DNA from: a bacterium
GTDB taxonomy: Bacteria; UBA10199; JAIBAG01
Direction of reading: 5' to 3'
DNA length: 64,000 nt
Assembly (NCBI GenBank): GCA_019695305.1
Contig: JAIBAG010000012.1
Location: 1 to 64,000 of the forward strand
Both the position numbers and the translations under genes were made by a program. The stretch's first letter is position 1; every line of letters begins with the position of its first letter. The notes below the pieces were generated by a model that was given only the letters and a program-made list of their open reading frames with translations, was not told the DNA's origin and searched no databases. Positions 35,989-44,639 of the stretch are shown piece by piece.

Positions 35989-36726
35989 ATGACAAAAACC
36001 ATACAACAAGGACTTATGGCAGGGCTTGAAGCCCTTGTGATTGAAGGGCAAGCGAAGGGCGAAGTTATTGTTTTCTTTCATGGTTATGGCGCCGACATGC
36101 ATGATTTGGCGCCTCTAGGCCAGGTGCTAAAAGTGCCCGATCAAGTCACCTGGGTTTTTCCGAATGGGCCACTCCTCGTCCCCATTGGCCCGCATATGCA
36201 AGGCCATGCCTGGTTTCCTATTGATGAGGATGCGCTCATGAAAGCCATGGCTACCGGCACGCATCGTGATTTATCACAAATCACGCCTCCCGGTTTTGAA
36301 GACGCTTACAAAGTAGCCTCTAAGATGATTAGCGAAATGCATGTTCCACCGGAAAAACTCATTTTAGGCGGCTTTAGCCAAGGCGCCATGATGGCAACGG
36401 CATTAGCATTACGGATGAAGGAAAATATCAAAGGTTTAATTCTCCTCTCGGGCACTTTGCTCAGTGAAAATGAATGGACCTCCCTCGCTAAAAATCACAA
36501 AGACCTGTCGTTTTTTATGTCGCATGGAAAAAGTGATCCTCTTTTAGATTTTAAAGCAGCGCAAAAGCTTGAAAAAATTTTACAAGATGGTGGTTTAAAG
36601 GGACATTTGATAGCCTTTGATGGCGAACACGAAATTCCGGAAAATGTTTTGAGGAAGCTGCAGGAGTTTCTGAATCACTTGTTTACTTCAAAGAGTAACC
36701 CACCCCTTGCCCCTCCCTTAATTTAA
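35989..36726 (+). CDS. Alpha/beta-hydrolase, carboxylesterase/phospholipase-like
   Basis: A 245-residue serine hydrolase of the acyl-protein-thioesterase/YpfH-type esterase family. FFHGYGADMHDLAPLG forms the oxyanion-hole region, the nucleophile is S130 in LGGFSQGAMMAT, and the acid and base are D183 (SHGKSDPLL) and H214 (DGEHEIP). Substrates are probably short-chain acyl esters. The last ten residues (SNPPLAPPLI) and the stop are encoded by a GC-rich repeat, so the natural tail has been replaced or extended. It is convergent with an rRNA methyltransferase gene. Confidence 0.9.
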   Translation: MTKTIQQGLMAGLEALVIEGQAKGEVIVFFHGYGADMHDLAPLGQVLKVPDQVTWVFPNGPLLVPIGPHMQGHAWFPIDEDALMKAMATGTHRDLSQITPPGFEDAYKVASKMISEMHVPPEKLILGGFSQGAMMATALALRMKENIKGLILLSGTLLSENEWTSLAKNHKDLSFFMSHGKSDPLLDFKAAQKLEKILQDGGLKGHLIAFDGEHEIPENVLRKLQEFLNHLFTSKSNPPLAPPLI

Positions 36727-36793
36727 GGGAGGGGGACGTTCTATTTTCTTAGTCCCTCCCACTTAAATTAAGGGGGAGGACAGGAGGGGGTTA
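36693..36793. repeat. GC-rich multi-hairpin repeat (type 2) between convergent genes
   Basis: An outer AACCC/GGGTT pairing encloses two hairpins, CCCTCCCTTAATTTAAGGG and a CCCTCCC.../GGGGGAGG stem. It is a clear homologue of the copy at 50657-50747, sharing both flanks. Its left end codes the tail and stop of the esterase; its right end supplies the stop of the methyltransferase on the other strand. Confidence 0.88.
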
Positions 36794-37570
36794 TTTCTTC
36801 TCCACCACACAAAAATAAATCGGCCCAAATCCCGTTGTGTCCGGCAAAATTTGCCAGCCATGTTCTGTAGCATCGCCTATTTCATGGGTGTTGCGAATAA
36901 TTGAAATCTTGATCTTCCCTTTTTCTAAAACACGACTCACCACAGCGTCATTTTCTAAAGGAGATAACGCACATGTCGAATAAACAAGTCTCCCTCCCGA
37001 TTTAAGAGCGAGCAGCGCCGAGCACAAGAGCGCATACTGTTTTTGTGCTAACTGCTTGGTACGCTTAGGACTCCATTTTTTCAATTCGCCCTCGTCGTGA
37101 AGCAAATGACGTTCCCCCGAACAAGGAGCATCGAGCAGAATACGATCATATTTTTCTTTTTCTTTTACTCCTATTAAGCTTCCATCTCGGCCCGTTACGC
37201 TAATACGTTCTTTGCGTATATTTTCGGGAACATAATCGCGAATCACTTGAGTAAGCCTATCGCGCCGCGCACGCGAAAATTCATTAGCGATAAGATGCCC
37301 GCCCTCGCCCAAAGCCTCCGCTAAAATAAGGGATTTACCACCAGGAGCCGCACACATATCGAGGACCTGATCGGAAGCTTGGACATCCAAAGCCATCGCC
37401 GGAAAAACAGAAGCCTTATCCATTATATACACGGCTTCCATGCCTTTAAAAGCATTGGGTCTTTCAATTTTTAAGGGTTCTTTGAGCAAAGCCTCTTTTA
37501 AAGCGGGCCACCGGGCCCCCCAGTAATGCTTGTAGAACTCGTCAAAATCGCGATATAGACTCTCTGTCAT
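36791..37570 (-). CDS. RsmB/NOP-family rRNA (cytosine-5) methyltransferase
   Basis: A 259-residue SAM-dependent enzyme. SAM-binding LDMCAAPGGKSLILAEAL, acidic DRILLDAPCSGERH and VYSTCALSPLENDAVV are present, with the two catalytic cysteines (PCS and STCAL) of the family. It lacks the N-terminal RNA-binding region of E. coli RsmB and the C-terminal PUA of RsmF, and resembles compact forms such as NSUN4. The target C is unknown. Its stop codon is supplied by a repeat. Its start codon overlaps the start codon of the divergent gene. Confidence 0.9.
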   Translation of the reverse strand: MTESLYRDFDEFYKHYWGARWPALKEALLKEPLKIERPNAFKGMEAVYIMDKASVFPAMALDVQASDQVLDMCAAPGGKSLILAEALGEGGHLIANEFSRARRDRLTQVIRDYVPENIRKERISVTGRDGSLIGVKEKEKYDRILLDAPCSGERHLLHDEGELKKWSPKRTKQLAQKQYALLCSALLALKSGGRLVYSTCALSPLENDAVVSRVLEKGKIKISIIRNTHEIGDATEHGWQILPDTTGFGPIYFCVVEKK

Positions 37571-38426
37571 GCAAAAAGCTCTACCTCATACGCCGCTTGA
37601 AATCGACCAGTATTTAAAACTGGATTGTGGCAATTTTAATATTATTGGCCGCGGGATAGCCGGGGTAGAATCCGTCTACACACTCCCACAATTTAATATT
37701 ACGTTTGATACCGGACGGGCACCCACGTTTTCCATCCATCACGATCATCTGGCTCTCTCCCATTTGCATTTAGATCATGCCGGTGGTTTGGCATTTTATT
37801 TGGGTCTGCGTTGTTTAAACGATTTAACCCCGCTTAAGCTGATTGTACCTGCCACAAAGGAACAAGCCACACGTGATTTGGTAGAAGCCATACGCAAGAG
37901 TAGCGAACAACAATTAACCTGCGAGATTATTGGTATTAAAGATCCGATTGAAATTAAAAAGAATATCTTTTTAACAGCGGTTGAAAATTTTCACTGTGTA
38001 GACAGTACCGGATATTTAATCAGCGAAAAAAAGAAAAAATTAAAACCGGTGTACGCTGGTCTTTCTGGAAATGAGTTGGTGGAACTTAAGAAAAAAAATA
38101 TTGAGATTGAAACCGAAACCATGGAACCCCAATTTGCCTATTCGGGCGACAGCAAAGCCGAATTCTTTACCACCATTGCTGCCAAAGCGCGTGTACTATT
38201 GATGGAATGCAGCTTTTTTGATGACACTTCCAACATGGAAAAGGTCATTAAATATGGACATACCCATATTAACCATTGGCTTGAGCATTTAGAGAGAATT
38301 GAATCGGAAATGGTGATTATGACCCATACCTCCCAGCGCTATTCTGCAAGGGATATAGAAACAACCTGCAAAAAAGTTTTTCCGGAAAGTTTTTTAAAAA
38401 AACTGGTGCTCTTTAGAGGCGATTAA
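37569..38426 (+). CDS. Metallo-beta-lactamase-fold hydrolase, RNase Z-like
   Basis: A 285-residue protein with the MBL zinc motif LALSHLHLDHAGGLAFYLG (HxHxDH) after an FDTGRAP strand, a later Asp in FAYSGDSKAEFF, LLMECSFFDD, and a final histidine in IMTHTSQRY. The order and spacing fit the RNase Z/ElaC group, tRNA 3'-processing enzymes. It lacks the clear exosite arm of full RNase Z, so it may be a divergent relative. The ATG shares two bases with the ATG of the divergent methyltransferase, leaving no room for a normal leader. Confidence 0.82.
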   Translation: MQKALPHTPLEIDQYLKLDCGNFNIIGRGIAGVESVYTLPQFNITFDTGRAPTFSIHHDHLALSHLHLDHAGGLAFYLGLRCLNDLTPLKLIVPATKEQATRDLVEAIRKSSEQQLTCEIIGIKDPIEIKKNIFLTAVENFHCVDSTGYLISEKKKKLKPVYAGLSGNELVELKKKNIEIETETMEPQFAYSGDSKAEFFTTIAAKARVLLMECSFFDDTSNMEKVIKYGHTHINHWLEHLERIESEMVIMTHTSQRYSARDIETTCKKVFPESFLKKLVLFRGD

Positions 38427-38545
38427 CAGCAACAATCAAAATCTATTTTTTGCCATTCTTCCAGTTAACCATATTGGTAGAAAAAATCTAAAAATAGCAG
38501 AGAGGGGTACTATAAATCATTTAATGCCTCAATGCACTGGTTGCT

Positions 38546-41500
38546 CTAAAATTGTATTGCAGAAGCCCCTGCTAATGCCCACACATAATTTCGCTTAATT
38601 TCGCGTACATTCATACTCCTATTAGCCAAATGCGCCACATTTTCAACAGCTCTCACTGGGTTCTTATTTGGAGTGCTGTTAAAAATTTCTTCCCAAAATG
38701 ACCTCCCCATTTCTTCTAAATGAGCATTCCTAATAAAATTAAGATTTTCAATTAAGTCAACGCTTTCGTCACTTAGCTTTTGTCTATGATGTTCTTCCAA
38801 AACAATGGACTGCTCAAAACTCATGCCACATGCGAGGGCTAAACCTAAAATATCTATATCAACTTTTTTTTCTCTTAAAACATGTCTGACCAAATATACA
38901 ATTTCATCTGGATCATGAACATGCTGTGCACTTGCACGAACCAATGAAGCTACATCTGAATATTGTGACAAGGCTATGTAATAATCACGCTTTGAAATAA
39001 GTGCTAATAAACGATGGGCACGCGATTTATTCACTCCAGCTATGTCCAATAGGCTTAAAACATTTTGGTAAGAACGATTTAAATTCCATTGCCTCCAGGC
39101 TTCTATCAAACCTAAACCTGCTGCCATCACAACTGATATGAATAAGGCATCTTCAGAAAAAGCTGTTCCCCCAAAGAATATAGCCAAACTGCGAGCAGAA
39201 AAATCTTCTCCTTCCAAGCGATTTACGTTTCTGCCAGAAGCTTGCTGCACATTCTCTGTATGTGGAGGTGAAGCAGTAGGATTAATTCCATTCAGTTTAA
39301 TTTTTCCTTTGGCAGCCCACTCAAGCATCAAACGTACAATATGATATTGCACGCCTCCACCACCCAATGGAGATGTAAAACGTTCATAAAAAAGTAAATC
39401 ATCTGCCAACATCGCTTCAACTGCTTCATTAAAAAATTGCTGTTCTCTTCCGCGGCTTGCAATTTCTATGGCATTCATAATAGACGAATTTGGTTCTGAG
39501 GGTTTTGAGGGCCCCGCAGATTGTTCTAAATAGGCCTTGGCCGCTTCAATGCCACTATGCTGGCTTTTTTCTTTCATCATTTTCAAAACTATATCTTGAG
39601 TTTCACTATCCATTGCACGAGCCGCAACAGCCAAAGCCATCCATGTGCGACCCTTGTTTAAAACAAAGTGAGTGGTTAAACTTTTAAAAAATTGTGGCCA
39701 CCCCGCCCTTCTTTCTTCGGGTGAAAGATGGGTAAAAGCATGAGCTCTTATAAAAAGAGGTAAATCGCGGTTGTTATAATCTGTTGCGGCCAAGGCAGGA
39801 TGTGCTTCTAATACAATATGATAGGCCATAGCGGCCGCCCTGCGTTCTGCATAGTTATGGCTATCCATTAAATAATATAAAAGATCCATACGCCTATTAA
39901 TTTCTTCCAAACTTTTTAAGGCCAGTTGATGACCATACTGAGTTAAAACTTCTTCTAAAAAATGAGGAGGCACTTGAACACGAAAATTCTTTTTTTCATC
40001 ACTTGTGAAGCGAGGTGGCAAACCAAGTGTGGTACCATTAAAAATTACATTTTCTAATACGTCCAAAGATAACTCTGCAGAATCAAGCAAGCTATGAATA
40101 GTTTGATATGCCTTCCATGCAATTTCACGCTGCCTTGTATATCTGTATGTGTCTTTATATTGGGGGTAGTATTGATTAAATGTAAGCAAGTATGGTTCTA
40201 TAAATTTCTTTTCTGCTTCTAGTTCTTCTGGGGTAAGTTGACATACTGGTAACAAAAAATTATATGCTTCAAAATATCCCGCATGGGGCCATTGACGAAT
40301 GAGGCCTTTAAGTTGTTGTAAGTTTTCATGGGCTCTTTCCGGATGCCGCACTATTGTTAAAAAAGTATAAATTTGGGCCAAAATTTCCGCATTTTCTTGG
40401 GTTGGATCAATAGGTCTATCCCTAAAATACCTGTCCAACATATCGGCACCGTCTAAAAAAACTATGTTTGGGAAAAAATCATTTAGGGGGCGTTCCCCCG
40501 TTTGTTGAGCAAGCTTAGCCCTATCAGACCCATTGCCTTCATTTATATGCCATCGATGCGATCTGGCCATCATCCAATAAGCATCCCAAGCCAATTTGTG
40601 AGAAACACCTTGGGACGAATCTGCAGCTAGAAGCAGCGCATCAGCTAACTTGTGCGTCTCACCAATATTATCCTTACCTCTAAGCCAAGCCGCTACAGCA
40701 CGGGCTTTTTCGGGGGGCAAAAGAATACTGGCCGTATCGGATGGTTGATAGGCTCTTATTTGCTCTCCTTTGTATAGCACACCGTCTAACTTAATTTTTC
40801 CATCTACCGCCAAACGCGTAAAGACATAAACAAGCTCATAGGGTAACCTGCGTGCGCTCTCATAGGGATTATTGGATGGCATTAAATTTCTATGCCGCTC
40901 AAAAAAAATATCGCCCCCCAACACAACAGCTTCTATGGCTTCTTCAAAAAGATCCTGTTTTTCGGTATCGGATAATTCTAATATCTTTCTTTTTAAACGC
41001 TTGGCCGTGCTTTTATCAATAACACGTTCTCTCTTTTGGGGTATTGTATCTGCCAGCATCAATATTTCATTTAATATGGCATCAACTTTGGGATTACCCC
41101 ATCGATGAAAATGTGCTCTATAGCGTACTATATCGTTAAGGGTGTAAACATAGTCCAACTTTAAAAAAAATTTTAAAAGCTCTTTTTCTGCAGGTCTTAT
41201 CAGCGAATCTATATCCGAATCATCATATACTTCACCTTCATCATCGGGCCACACCCTCCTTAAAAGACGCCCGGCCGTTTGATATCCTAGCCACACCAGA
41301 AGCTCTTTATCCTCTTTGGAATATTCTTTCTTTTGAGCAAGAGCTTCTATGGCTTTACTACGAAGCCATATTTTTCTTAACAACTGCGCCAGCGCATGAA
41401 GATTTTCAGTATCGAAGGGAATTTGATCCCGGCTTGCGTCAACCTCCTTTTGTTCTTCCGGCGGGGCCAATTTTTGATCCTCTGCGCTCATCACGGGAGC

Positions 41501-42307
41501 TAGTGGAATATTTTTAATCTGGGGTTCTGTTTGAGCGGGATTACCAGGTGTTGTCTCAACCCGCTTAGGCTGGCTGTTTTTTTCCTCTTCACCTGGAATC
41601 ACAACAATTTTTCCCTCGCCGGGGTTTTCGCTTTCTACACGCAAAGGTAAATCGAGTAATTGAACAATAGCCGCACCCCATGGAACTCCGTCGGGAGTTT
41701 TTGTGTGTGTTAATTCGGGATAAAGAGTTTCAGATAAAATCCAGGCTGTAGCCCAAATTTCGGTAGGTAGTTGAGCCGTTCTAATTTTACCCAGTTCGGC
41801 TTTAAAAGCTGCCTCCGCCCCTTTTTTACCACTCGCTAAATAGCCGCTTTCTACAAGGGTCACCGTATCTATCAAACGGCTAAAATGGTCGTCTGTTAAA
41901 ACTATTCCGTCTATCGATGTAAAGCCAACAAAATCGTTTTTTAAAAGATCTAAATCTAGTCCTGCTTGTTCCAAATTGGTTTCGGTACGGCCTCGATCAA
42001 AATCCAAATTAAAAGCGTCATTGTTTAAAAGCGCTGCCGGGCCATATATGGCAGCAAAAGTGCGCTCTGCAAGAGCTAGAGCTATTGTTGCCTTTAACGT
42101 CGTTGGGATATTTGCAAACAGCCTAAAACCGGCACCTGGCTTAATCCAGGAGAGTAACTCTAAAGGTTTAAGTGCAAAGGGAGCTGCGGGAGGAGCAAAA
42201 GCCAATACAGGATTTGAACTTTCAGAAACAGAATCGTTCTCGTCAATAATACACACATCAGGTGGATTATTAAACAAATCTAATGTGTAAGTTAGAAGTG
42301 GGGGCAT
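38546..42307 (-). CDS. Large uncharacterised protein (1253 aa) with internal duplication
   Basis: I do not recognise this protein. It is mostly helical, has no N-terminal signal peptide, and has a Pro/Glu-rich linker around residues 235-300. Two related segments (about 453-510 and 955-1005) share the pattern F-EA-EA-L--D-FFER, then a GKIKLNG-type motif. The second half has HEAT/TPR-like helices (for example ERRAAAMAYHIVLEAHPALA). A hydrophobic stretch near 1045-1075 could be a membrane segment. GGAG lies seven bases before the ATG at 42307. It starts 15 bp after the 156-aa gene, with which it forms an operon behind palindrome copy 1. Confidence 0.8.
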   Translation of the reverse strand: MPPLLTYTLDLFNNPPDVCIIDENDSVSESSNPVLAFAPPAAPFALKPLELLSWIKPGAGFRLFANIPTTLKATIALALAERTFAAIYGPAALLNNDAFNLDFDRGRTETNLEQAGLDLDLLKNDFVGFTSIDGIVLTDDHFSRLIDTVTLVESGYLASGKKGAEAAFKAELGKIRTAQLPTEIWATAWILSETLYPELTHTKTPDGVPWGAAIVQLLDLPLRVESENPGEGKIVVIPGEEEKNSQPKRVETTPGNPAQTEPQIKNIPLAPVMSAEDQKLAPPEEQKEVDASRDQIPFDTENLHALAQLLRKIWLRSKAIEALAQKKEYSKEDKELLVWLGYQTAGRLLRRVWPDDEGEVYDDSDIDSLIRPAEKELLKFFLKLDYVYTLNDIVRYRAHFHRWGNPKVDAILNEILMLADTIPQKRERVIDKSTAKRLKRKILELSDTEKQDLFEEAIEAVVLGGDIFFERHRNLMPSNNPYESARRLPYELVYVFTRLAVDGKIKLDGVLYKGEQIRAYQPSDTASILLPPEKARAVAAWLRGKDNIGETHKLADALLLAADSSQGVSHKLAWDAYWMMARSHRWHINEGNGSDRAKLAQQTGERPLNDFFPNIVFLDGADMLDRYFRDRPIDPTQENAEILAQIYTFLTIVRHPERAHENLQQLKGLIRQWPHAGYFEAYNFLLPVCQLTPEELEAEKKFIEPYLLTFNQYYPQYKDTYRYTRQREIAWKAYQTIHSLLDSAELSLDVLENVIFNGTTLGLPPRFTSDEKKNFRVQVPPHFLEEVLTQYGHQLALKSLEEINRRMDLLYYLMDSHNYAERRAAAMAYHIVLEAHPALAATDYNNRDLPLFIRAHAFTHLSPEERRAGWPQFFKSLTTHFVLNKGRTWMALAVAARAMDSETQDIVLKMMKEKSQHSGIEAAKAYLEQSAGPSKPSEPNSSIMNAIEIASRGREQQFFNEAVEAMLADDLLFYERFTSPLGGGGVQYHIVRLMLEWAAKGKIKLNGINPTASPPHTENVQQASGRNVNRLEGEDFSARSLAIFFGGTAFSEDALFISVVMAAGLGLIEAWRQWNLNRSYQNVLSLLDIAGVNKSRAHRLLALISKRDYYIALSQYSDVASLVRASAQHVHDPDEIVYLVRHVLREKKVDIDILGLALACGMSFEQSIVLEEHHRQKLSDESVDLIENLNFIRNAHLEEMGRSFWEEIFNSTPNKNPVRAVENVAHLANRSMNVREIKRNYVWALAGASAIQF

Positions 42308-42322
42308 AAAATTCTCCGGTGG

Positions 42323-42793
42323 TCAATACTGAACCATCCAACCCACCTTCATTCCACAGCCCGCAGGCACATCCTCTTTGTTGGCGTGGCAATTAAGCTC
42401 AATGCTGGGACCCCCATACATGATGAGATTTCCGTAATGCAGCCCCACAGACCCATCAATAACTGGGTTGTTGGTATCGGACGCTCCATTAAATATCCAA
42501 CGCGGTCCGGCCATGATTTGAACATCCAGGTGATCGGTTTTGTAACTATAGCGACTCAACCAAAAAGAAAAATCGAGACCCAAACGGGCAACAAAGTTGG
42601 ATTCAACAGGTTTGCCATTTGGAAAATTTAAATCGGTCCTCAACTGGATGGAAGGCCTGATGTTATAAGATCCTATAAACATCGGTATAGGGTACCCACC
42701 CTGAACTGAAAAACCCAAAGTTTGTGTTGCAAAACCCGTGGTATCAACATTAACGCCGGTATCCACACCAAGACCAAAATATTCAGAAGGCAT
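42323..42793 (-). CDS. Small beta-barrel-like protein (156 aa) lacking a signal peptide
   Basis: Unrecognised family. The sequence alternates hydrophobic and polar residues with many Gly and aromatics (TQTLGFSVQGGYPIPMFIG, ARLGLDFSFWLSRYSY, DVQIMAGPRWIF, SVGLHYGNLIMYGGPSIEL) and ends in GMKVGWMVQY, an aromatic C-terminus like an outer-membrane beta-signal. The N-terminus (MPSEYFGLGVDTGVNVD) is not a signal peptide, although the start is well supported by AGAGAGG seven bases upstream. It may be a small barrel exported by another route, or a beta-sandwich. First gene of an operon with the 1253-aa protein; palindrome copy 1 lies 118 bp upstream. Confidence 0.75.
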   Translation of the reverse strand: MPSEYFGLGVDTGVNVDTTGFATQTLGFSVQGGYPIPMFIGSYNIRPSIQLRTDLNFPNGKPVESNFVARLGLDFSFWLSRYSYKTDHLDVQIMAGPRWIFNGASDTNNPVIDGSVGLHYGNLIMYGGPSIELNCHANKEDVPAGCGMKVGWMVQY

Positions 42794-42911
42794 AAAACAC
42801 CTCTCTCATCCCCTTTTTTTATGATTGTGTTTAAAAAGACTGGCCCGAAGAGATGCTGTAATAACTTCTGTGATAAAAGTAATGAAAAAAATGCTAGAAG
42901 CCAAAAAAACC

Positions 42912-42927
42912 GTCCACAGGTGTGGAC
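42912..42927 (-). promoter_or_regulatory. GTCCACA-NN-TGTGGAC palindrome, copy 1
   Basis: GTCCACAGGTGTGGAC, two perfect 7-base arms, 118 bp upstream of the 156-aa gene and 68 bp downstream of the serpin stop. Flanked on one side by an A-tract and ACC, shared with the other three copies. The same 16 bases as copy 3. Probably an operator or promoter element for the minus-strand genes; see findings. Confidence 0.7.
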
Positions 42928-42995
42928 ATTTAGAAACTTCGATTGTTATGTTTACTTATTTATTTAATATCAGAACTTCTACCGCAACGATGACA

Positions 42996-44363
42996 TTACA
43001 GGGTCGGATTATCGATATGGCCACGAAAAATGATTGTGCCTGTATCGTGATCCATCACGGCAAAATAAAAAGGACGGTCTACCTGCATCATATGTCCCAT
43101 AAAGCCTCCACGGGTTACCATGGCCGCCGTTGCGGCAGCTCCTTCGGCACCCTTTTCATCCACCTGAAACATCACTTCCGAAATGACTGTCACATCTTGT
43201 ATGTTTTGATCGGTCATTGCCGGAAAATTGGAGCTCAATAATTCACTCCATCCTGCGTCTTTTAAATCTAAACGGGTATTAACTCTAAATCGCGGTAAAT
43301 CCAAATACACATTATCGGGACGCTTTGAAAAAGTTCCGTCCAATGCCCCTCTAAAATCGGGGTCTGCCGGTTTAAAATCGGCTCCATCACGCGGTAAAAG
43401 CACCACCATCGATATGTCTCCATTACCATAATCCAGCCGGACGGCCTGATAAGAATCGGTTTCGGTATAGGGTAATCTTGAAGTCTGATGCATCATGGGA
43501 ACAGAAACTTTACTGCCGCTTCCGGTTGTAAAATCACGCCGAGTTGTGACAGCAGGATCAAACGGGCTTTTCCATTTTCCCTTAAAGTAGAGTGCACTAA
43601 CCAATACCAATGATGTAGAAGCATCAATGTTGCTCGGTTTCAAAAGTTCTAAAATCATTCCGTTTGTCTGCTTTTTTACCCACTCATTAATGGCTGTGCG
43701 CACTTTAGCAGGTGCTTTGGCAAAATTAACTTCGCTGGCTTGATTTGTATCAAACCGTTCTTCAAACAGCGCTTTATAACTTGCCTTCAAATAACCAGGG
43801 GCAGCAAACAATCGGCTGGCCATATTGAGCGTAGCTCCCTGCGTTTGCTCCAAATTATCCCGCAGTTTTTTAAAGTACTCCAATTGTGCACCAATATCCA
43901 TATTAAGCCCCAACCGCTCAGCCACTTTTTGATATTCATCATTACTCAAACCGCTAAACAACATAAGCAAAACTTCCATTTCAGATGATGCAGAATAAAC
44001 CCTGTTGCCTTGCAATAAGCCGGCATCCATAACTTGTGAGATTCCGTCCATAAAAGCGGATGGTGCTTGAAAAATTGATTGGTCAATATCGGGAACACTG
44101 GATGGGAAATGCTTTTTTAAAAACATAGCCAAAGTGCCCCATTCCGATGCCGTCATCGGGTTTTGTAAAGCATTGTTCCGATTAAAAAGTGCTATATCGT
44201 CATGGTTAACAATACCCGAGCCATCAATATCCACAAGGGCTCTTGCTTCGGCCTCAATAACTTTATTATCTTCAAGAGACGTATGGCCTGTATTTTTTAT
44301 TTTTTGCAAAATATCTTCAATTGTTTGATTGTCGATATTTTTGTCGTCTATTAAAAATTCCAT
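42996..44363 (-). CDS. Serpin (serine protease inhibitor) with N-terminal EF-hand-like loop
   Basis: A 455-residue protein. Residues about 95-455 form a serpin: FAKAPAKVRTAINEWVKKQT, TSLVLVSALYFKGKWKSPFD, SYQAVRLDYGNGDISMVVLLP, VYLDLPRFRV and the C-terminal RPFYFAVMDHDTGTIIFRG. The hinge EKGAEGAAATAAM (403-415) is of the inhibitory type; the reactive loop has Arg418-Gly419 near the expected cleavage bond. A calcium-loop motif DIDGSGIVNHDD lies at 45-56, dockerin- or EF-hand-like. No signal peptide is visible. The ATG at 44363 is used; a TTG two codons earlier is open. It forms its own unit behind palindrome copy 2. Confidence 0.93.
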   Translation of the reverse strand: MEFLIDDKNIDNQTIEDILQKIKNTGHTSLEDNKVIEAEARALVDIDGSGIVNHDDIALFNRNNALQNPMTASEWGTLAMFLKKHFPSSVPDIDQSIFQAPSAFMDGISQVMDAGLLQGNRVYSASSEMEVLLMLFSGLSNDEYQKVAERLGLNMDIGAQLEYFKKLRDNLEQTQGATLNMASRLFAAPGYLKASYKALFEERFDTNQASEVNFAKAPAKVRTAINEWVKKQTNGMILELLKPSNIDASTSLVLVSALYFKGKWKSPFDPAVTTRRDFTTGSGSKVSVPMMHQTSRLPYTETDSYQAVRLDYGNGDISMVVLLPRDGADFKPADPDFRGALDGTFSKRPDNVYLDLPRFRVNTRLDLKDAGWSELLSSNFPAMTDQNIQDVTVISEVMFQVDEKGAEGAAATAAMVTRGGFMGHMMQVDRPFYFAVMDHDTGTIIFRGHIDNPTL

Positions 44364-44639
44364 ATGCAATCTACTCTTTTAAAAACTCTTATCGTTATTT
44401 TAAATAAACAAATGCTCCTGCTAATATTAACTACTAACAAATTATCGGTTTCAGTTTCTCCAAAGGTGCTTTTTTTAAAGCAGGACGCATAAAAACCGTC
44501 CACAGTTGTGGACAGCGGATTTTCACTAAAATAAAAATATCTTTGTCTTTTTCTTGTGATTATTGGGTTCAACAGATAAATAGCGCTCCCCGCAAGCCGC
44601 GATTTTTTTATTACACAGTGGATTTACCCGCCATATCCC
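44364..44639 (-). promoter_or_regulatory. Serpin upstream region with palindrome copy 2 (44498-44513)
   Basis: GTCCACAGTTGTGGAC lies at 44498-44513, 134 bp before the serpin ATG. The 73 bases 44441-44513 align without gaps to 46362-46434 upstream of the EF-hand gene. In the gene direction TGGACG (44502-44497) and TTTAAA (44479-44474) are 17 bp apart, a possible weak promoter with the palindrome over the -35. The rest of the gap shows nothing else. Confidence 0.65.

Noticed and set aside
42996-44363. Serpin as a cellulosome component
   Set aside because: Only one dockerin-like loop is present, and there is no cohesin, cellulase or signal peptide in the window.
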